In this document: positions 5,897 to 10,013 of the stretch, one piece after another
Numbering within the stretch: position 1 is the stretch's first letter
Layout: each line of letters opens with the position of its first letter
Source of the DNA: Oxalobacteraceae bacterium
GTDB lineage: Bacteria; Pseudomonadota; Gammaproteobacteria; Burkholderiales; Burkholderiaceae_D
Length of the DNA: 10,013 nt
Reading direction: 5' to 3'
Assembly: GCA_947453015.1 (NCBI GenBank)
Contig: CANGFL010000022.1
Span: forward strand, 1-10,013
Program-made: the position numbers and the translations under genes
Notes under the pieces: generated by a model
What the model saw: only the letters and a program-made list of their open reading frames with translations
The model's database searches: none
Told to the model about the DNA's origin: nothing

Positions 5897-5975
5897 GTAA
5901 TTTAATTAATTCAAATTAATTCAAACTAAGCCAATCTAATTAGTAATAATTAGTATTAATTAAATTTAACTCACC
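5897..5975. repeat. AT-rich convergent junction with tandem and inverted repeats
   Basis: Two operons converge here. AATTAATTCA occurs twice in tandem (5904-5923). AATTTAATTAA (5899-5909) is the exact inverse of TTAATTAAATT (5956-5966), and inside that lies the dyad CTAATTA-GTAA-TAATTAG (5936-5953). There is no GC stem or T tract, so it is not a standard intrinsic terminator, but it may act as a bidirectional transcription block or binding site. Confidence 0.6.
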
Positions 5976-6974
5976 TTAGCTCTTACCGCGTATTCCCAAT
6001 CGACTTAGCAAAGCGCGATCGTCTTCAACGTCGGGATTACCGGTAACGAGTAATTTGTCACCGTAAAAAATCGAATTCGCACCCGCCAGATAACACAGGG
6101 TCTGAATACCCTCACCCAACTGGCGTCGTCCTGCAGATAAACGCACACGTGCTTTCGGCATAGTGATGCGCGCCACCGCAATAGTGCGTACAAATTCTAA
6201 CGGATCGAGTGCTTCTTGCTCAGCGAGTGGTGTACCTTCCACTGCAACTAAATGATTGATAGGCACCGACTCAGGATAGGGATTTAAATTGGCTAACTGC
6301 GAAATCAAACCTGCACGTTGTTCACGCGTCTCACCCATACCGACGATCCCACCACAACACACTTTCAATCCTGCTTCGCGCACATGTTCCAATGTATCTA
6401 ATCGATCTTGGTAATCACGGGTGCTGATGATGTCGCCGTAAAATTCCGGCGCTGTATCCAGATTGTGGTTGTAGTAATCCAAACCCGCATCACGCAAACG
6501 CTCGGCTTGCTCTTCTTTCAGCATACCCAAGGTGGCACAAGTCTCCATGCCTAATGCTTTAACTGCTTTGACCATGTCTTCAACCGCATCCAGATCACGA
6601 TCTTTCGGTGCGCGCCAAGCGGCTCCCATACAAAAACGCGTAGCCCCACTATCTTTAGCAGCCTGTGCTGCTGCGACCACTTCTTCTACAGGCATCATTT
6701 TTTCTGCCGTCACACCAGTATCGTAATGTGCCGATTGCGGGCAATAACCACAATCTTCCGGACAGCCGCCGGTTTTAATCGACAACAGCGTCGCTAGCTC
6801 AACTTCATTCGCATCGAAATGTTCACGATGTATTTTTTGTGCGCGCCACAGCAAATCATTAAACGGAAGCTCAAAAAGTTTCACCACTTCAGCCACGGGC
6901 CAGATATCGCGAGCTGCCGCCAAGGTCGCAATTTTGTTACGAGCAGCGTGAAAGGTAATGGGTTGCGATGACAT
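5976..6974 (-). CDS. bioB: Biotin synthase
   Basis: Radical SAM enzyme that inserts sulfur into dethiobiotin to form biotin in the cytosol. The 332 residues are normal for the family. The [4Fe-4S] motif is Cys71-x3-Cys75-x2-Cys78 ([19 protein letters not shown]). The [2Fe-2S] ligands are present as Cys115 (RFCMGAAWR), about Cys146 (ETCATLGML), about Cys206 ([12 protein letters not shown]) and about Arg278 (RVRLSAGR). NHNLDT and the [10 protein letters not shown] motif are intact. The ATG at 6974 has AGGA (6985-6982) seven bases upstream. It is the last gene of the leftward bio operon, 43 bases after bioD. Confidence 0.97.
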   Translation of the reverse strand: MSSQPITFHAARNKIATLAAARDIWPVAEVVKLFELPFNDLLWRAQKIHREHFDANEVELATLLSIKTGGCPEDCGYCPQSAHYDTGVTAEKMMPVEEVVAAAQAAKDSGATRFCMGAAWRAPKDRDLDAVEDMVKAVKALGMETCATLGMLKEEQAERLRDAGLDYYNHNLDTAPEFYGDIISTRDYQDRLDTLEHVREAGLKVCCGGIVGMGETREQRAGLISQLANLNPYPESVPINHLVAVEGTPLAEQEALDPLEFVRTIAVARITMPKARVRLSAGRRQLGEGIQTLCYLAGANSIFYGDKLLVTGNPDVEDDRALLSRLGIRGKS

Positions 6975-7017
6975 GCATGAATCCTGTGTAAATAAAATCA
7001 GTAAGTAAATTTAAAGG

Positions 7018-7713
7018 CTATCTAGGCCAATGTGGCAACTGCGAAAAATCCAGCGTATCGACTGCAAGCGCCGCAGACGGTACCGGCATCCACGGCAAAC
7101 TACCTAAGCAAGGTGCAGACAAACGCTCACGCAATGCCTCTATATTGGCGGCCTGATGCGGCATCGCCGGATCAATCTGATTCACCACCCACGCCGCCAA
7201 ACGCAAACCTCGCGCAGCGATCGCCTCGGCGGTCAGCAAGGCATGATTCAGGCAGCCCAAACGTAGACCAACCACGAGGATAACATCAAGCTGTAAGCGC
7301 GCTGCGATGTCAGCCATGTCGGTCTGGGGTGTCAGGGGCACGCAAAAGCCACCCACCCCTTCAACTATAACGGCCTCGGTTTGAGCACGAATCTGCTCGA
7401 AGGCAGTATAAATAGTGGCAGGATTAATGTGCTGATCTTCTAACGCAGCGGCCACATGCGGTGCAGCAGCCTCTTTAAATAAATACGGGGCAATCACATG
7501 CGTAGGCAAGCTCACGTTCGCCTCACCACTCAAGAGCGCAACATCTTCATTCCATAGTGTGCCATCGCGCACCTCAGCACCCGCAGCCACGGGTTTCATA
7601 CCCGCCACCTTCAAGCCATGACTCGCCAGACTGCGAATCAACGCAGCCGACACTAGTGTCTTACCCACATTCGTGTCGGTTCCGGTGACAAAATAATCCA
7701 CTCGACTCGTCAT
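7018..7713 (-). CDS. bioD: Dethiobiotin synthetase
   Basis: ATP-dependent ligase that closes the ureido ring from diaminopelargonate and CO2. The 231 residues start with the P-loop GTDTNVGKT (11-19), followed by GMKPVAAG (38-45) carrying the substrate-contacting lysine (Lys40), EDVALL (56-61), and [10 protein letters not shown] (118-127). Length and motifs are normal. Its ATG overlaps the bioF stop (ATGA, 7710-7713), so translation is coupled. Confidence 0.97.
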   Translation of the reverse strand: MTSRVDYFVTGTDTNVGKTLVSAALIRSLASHGLKVAGMKPVAAGAEVRDGTLWNEDVALLSGEANVSLPTHVIAPYLFKEAAAPHVAAALEDQHINPATIYTAFEQIRAQTEAVIVEGVGGFCVPLTPQTDMADIAARLQLDVILVVGLRLGCLNHALLTAEAIAARGLRLAAWVVNQIDPAMPHQAANIEALRERLSAPCLGSLPWMPVPSAALAVDTLDFSQLPHWPR

Positions 7714-8906
7714 GAAGACGCTGCCTCGAGCGCATTAACCTGGCTAGCTAATTGCGCAACCTGATCATGCGTATGCGCCGCAGATAACGTGACACGTAAT
7801 CTCGCGGTGCCTAAAGGAACCGTTGGTGGTCGCACTGAACCTACCCAAAAACCGTGCTCGCGTAATTGATGGGCCGCTGCCATCGTGCGTGCGTTATCAC
7901 CAATCAGCACCGGTTGTATCGGCGTCTCGGAGTCAAGCATTTGCCAGTGTTTGAGATTAATGGCTGATTTCCATTGAGTGATACGTTCATTTAATACAGC
8001 GCGTCGGCGACGTCCCTCATCACCCGCAATAATTGTAAGACTCGTTAACAATGCATGGGCTAACGCAGGTGGCGATGCGGTGGAATAAATATACGGACGC
8101 GCGCGTTGTATCAACCATTCAATAATGGTCTCATGCGCTGCAATGAAAGCCCCTGCAACACCGGCCGCTTTACTTAACGTGCCTATCAAAATTAATCGCT
8201 CTGAACGAAGAGAAAAATGTTCGATCAAACCACGCCCTTGTTTACCCAACACGCCAAAACCATGCGCATCATCGACGATCAGCCAGGCATCATGCAATTC
8301 ACACAGGCCTAGTATCTCTGTCAGCGGCGCGATATCGCCATCCATACTAAAGACACCATCAGTAACAATGAGTTTGCGCTCAGCGGTACTGGACGCCAAC
8401 ATCGCACTTAACGCAGACAGATCGCGATGCGGATAGATACTGACTTTTGCGCGCGACAAACGCGCAGCATCAATCAGCGATGCGTGATTCAATGCTTCAG
8501 AAAAAATCTCAGAGTGGGTATCCGCCAAGGCTGTAATTACCGCCAGATTAGCCATGTAACCACTGGATAAATACAGTGCGCGACCTGAAATTATGTAAGG
8601 CGAAAAAAAATCAGCCAATGCATTTTCAAGTTTTTCATGTGCGCATGAATGGCCACTAATCAGATGTGATGCGCCACTACCCGCACCGTAAATGGATGCG
8701 CCTTCGCGTAAGGCTTCGATCACCAGTGGATCGGCGGCCAAGCCCAGATAGTCATTACTGCAAAAGGCAATCAGTTCTCGGCCATCTACTTGCATGCGTG
8801 GTGCACTGGGTGTCTCGGTAGTCCATCGCCTGCGCCACAATTGCTGCTGCTTCAGACTATCCAGCTGATTTTTTAAAACTACCAGCATCGATGTCTCACT
8901 TGTCAT
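7710..8906 (-). CDS. bioF: 8-amino-7-oxononanoate synthase
   Basis: PLP enzyme that condenses a pimeloyl thioester with L-alanine, the first step of biotin ring assembly. Visible motifs are SNDYLGLA (50-57), [14 protein letters not shown] (73-86), [10 protein letters not shown] (212-221) and IGTLSKAAG (241-249), with the PLP lysine at 246. Length is 398 residues. The ATG at 8906 overlaps the end of the hydratase gene by 11 bases. Met7 at 8888 is a plausible alternative start, seven bases past that stop with a GTGAG upstream, and would give a more usual N-terminus. No bioA is present in the window. Confidence 0.95.
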   Translation of the reverse strand: MTSETSMLVVLKNQLDSLKQQQLWRRRWTTETPSAPRMQVDGRELIAFCSNDYLGLAADPLVIEALREGASIYGAGSGASHLISGHSCAHEKLENALADFFSPYIISGRALYLSSGYMANLAVITALADTHSEIFSEALNHASLIDAARLSRAKVSIYPHRDLSALSAMLASSTAERKLIVTDGVFSMDGDIAPLTEILGLCELHDAWLIVDDAHGFGVLGKQGRGLIEHFSLRSERLILIGTLSKAAGVAGAFIAAHETIIEWLIQRARPYIYSTASPPALAHALLTSLTIIAGDEGRRRRAVLNERITQWKSAINLKHWQMLDSETPIQPVLIGDNARTMAAAHQLREHGFWVGSVRPPTVPLGTARLRVTLSAAHTHDQVAQLASQVNALEAASS

Positions 8907-9699
8907 GAGTAATATCGACTAGCCAGCTAGGTTTACGCTTTTGTAAAAACGCCTGAACACCTTCCTTACCCTGTTCAGAACTACGGATGTCTGCAATACG
9001 ACGCACTGTTTCAGCAATTAATTCATGATCGATAGGCGCGTAAGAAACATCGCGTATTAAGCGTTTAGCTTCATCCATCGCATGCGGACTACATGACAGT
9101 AAGGCGTGGGTAAATTTTTCTACTTCATGGTCGAGTTGATTGTCATCGGCCACCTCGTGAACCAAACCTATGCGCTGGGCTTCATGCGCATCAAAGCGCT
9201 CAGCGGTCAGAAAATAGCGTCGCGCTTGACGCTCACCCATCGCACGAATCACATACGGTGAAATCGTCGCAGGTATCAAACCCAACCTCACTTCAGACAA
9301 ACAAAAACCTGCTGCAGCACTCGCCACCACCATATCGCACGCTGCAACCAGACCTATACCACCCGCATAGCAATCACCCTGTACGCGTGCCACTACCGGT
9401 TTGGTGCTGGAATAAATAACACGCATCATTTCTGCGAGAGCGGCGGCATCCGATACATTTTCTTCATCGGTGTGGGAAGCCATTTTTTTCATCCAATTCA
9501 GATCAGCGCCCGCACAAAATGCTGTGCCGCGTGCGGCCAGCACAATGACTCTCACTTGCTGATCTTTGTCTAGACGACGAAACGCCAGCGTGATTTCTTC
9601 AATAGCTTGTTCGTTAAAGGCATTGCGCACATCGGGACGATTCAACCACACGGTGGCAACTAAGCCTTGATGATCGATTTCTATCGTCTGAAAAGACAT
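8896..9699 (-). CDS. Enoyl-CoA hydratase/isomerase family, LiuC-type methylglutaconyl-CoA hydratase
   Basis: The 267-residue crotonase-fold protein contains [12 protein letters not shown] (19-30), oxyanion-hole segments [10 protein letters not shown] (61-70) and [15 protein letters not shown] (108-122), and [19 protein letters not shown] (132-150). These match the bacterial LiuC/GnyH group of leucine and acyclic-terpene breakdown, which hydrates 3-methylglutaconyl-CoA to HMG-CoA. The glutamate at the rat Glu144 position is replaced by Gly115, as I recall for this group, while Glu135 matches Glu164. ATG 9699 was chosen over an in-frame TTG at 9711 because GGAG (9709-9706) lies six bases upstream. 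It is first in the leftward operon and overlaps bioF by 11 bases. A terpene-pathway AtuE-like role is the main alternative. Confidence 0.8.
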   Translation of the reverse strand: MSFQTIEIDHQGLVATVWLNRPDVRNAFNEQAIEEITLAFRRLDKDQQVRVIVLAARGTAFCAGADLNWMKKMASHTDEENVSDAAALAEMMRVIYSSTKPVVARVQGDCYAGGIGLVAACDMVVASAAAGFCLSEVRLGLIPATISPYVIRAMGERQARRYFLTAERFDAHEAQRIGLVHEVADDNQLDHEVEKFTHALLSCSPHAMDEAKRLIRDVSYAPIDHELIAETVRRIADIRSSEQGKEGVQAFLQKRKPSWLVDITHDK

Positions 9700-9729
9700 G
9701 GACGTCTCCAAGCGTGAAAGGATGACATT

Positions 9730-9757
9730 AAAAAAGACGTCAGCTTGATTTTGACGT
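9730..9757 (-). terminator. Candidate intrinsic terminator at the end of paaY
   Basis: On the minus strand, ACGTCA (9757-9752) pairs with TGACGT (9742-9737) around a 9-base loop, followed by C and six T (9735-9730). The hairpin includes the paaY stop codon. The stem is only 6 bp, so termination may be partial and some transcripts may continue into the liuC-like and bio genes. Confidence 0.5.
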
Positions 9758-10013
9758 TTTAGGTTTGATCAAATTCTGGGGATCGTCCAAACGTAAGCGT
9801 TTACGATTGGCTTCAACCTGAGTGAGAGGCTCAACTTCGTGCATGCTCTGCATACAACGAATAGCCAACTGCTGATACTCAACCGTGCCGCGATGCTTCC
9901 AGGCGATTTCATCATCTGATAACGTACGAGTGACTTTGGCGGGCGTACCCATCACCATGCTACGTGGCGGCACCACCATACCCGCTTTAACAAAGGACAT
10001 CGCAGCCACAATC
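9740..10013 (-). CDS. paaY: PaaY-like gamma-carbonic-anhydrase-fold protein, C-terminal part
   Basis: The gene enters from the right edge; about 90 C-terminal residues are visible out of roughly 200. The visible part starts inside the last left-handed beta-helix turns (IVAAMSFVKAGMVVPP, then MVMGTPAKVTRTL). It continues into the C-terminal helix EIAWKHRGTVEYQQLA and the EVEPLT tail typical of PaaY/CaiE-group proteins. PaaY is linked to phenylacetate catabolism and reported to hydrolyse dead-end CoA thioesters. No phenylacetate gene is visible here, so a general acyl-CoA housekeeping role beside the LiuC-type gene is possible. The stop at 9740-9742 lies in the terminator stem. A related gamma-carbonic-anhydrase-like protein remains the alternative. 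Confidence 0.78.
   Translation of the reverse strand, partial: IVAAMSFVKAGMVVPPRSMVMGTPAKVTRTLSDDEIAWKHRGTVEYQQLAIRCMQSMHEVEPLTQVEANRKRLRLDDPQNLIKPKTSKSS

Noticed and set aside
9709..9711. TTG start of the hydratase four codons upstream of the chosen ATG
   Set aside because: The TTG overlaps the GGAG ribosome-binding site that fits ATG 9699 at ideal spacing.

Overview
The window looks like chromosomal DNA of a proteobacterium with a GC content near one half. The bioF-bioD-bioB order and the style of the PaaY and LiuC-like proteins suggest a moderate-GC betaproteobacterium (Burkholderiales-like). This is inferred from protein character, not from a database match. I see no rRNA, tRNA, CRISPR array or insertion sequence.

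Left block (1-3392, all minus strand): a four-gene set of envelope proteins. It starts with an acetamidase/formamidase-family enzyme carrying a signal peptide. An intrinsic terminator follows, then three tightly coupled genes: a short Tat-signal protein resembling part of a TAXI-type solute-binding protein, an exported helical/TPR-like protein, and a HupE/UreJ-type membrane protein. The last gene has one in-frame TGA at 319-321, yet its reading frame continues cleanly to the left edge.

Middle (3393-3726): a 334-base divergent intergenic region. It holds a convincing sigma70-type promoter for the rightward operon with a perfect dyad over its -35 box, a weaker candidate fmdA promoter flanked by two copies of an AAGAA-N2-TTCTT dyad, and a larger hairpin.

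Rightward operon (3727-5896): an ArsR-family repressor with the BigR/SqrR cysteine pair, two half-size YeeE/YedE sulfur-transport-type membrane proteins, a small DUF2892 membrane protein and a class I SAM methyltransferase. Together these read as a sulfide/persulfide-responsive operon. The usual persulfide dioxygenase or sulfide:quinone reductase is absent from it; the methyltransferase is the last gene and could act on a thiol or sulfide.

Right block (5976-10013, all minus strand): the end of paaY, a candidate terminator, a LiuC-type methylglutaconyl-CoA hydratase, then bioF, bioD and bioB. The hydratase overlaps bioF and bioF overlaps bioD, so all four genes are probably one operon. LiuC acts directly after a biotin-dependent carboxylase in leucine breakdown, which gives a metabolic reason for the pairing. 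The two rightmost operons converge on a very AT-rich junction (5897-5975) containing direct and inverted repeats.
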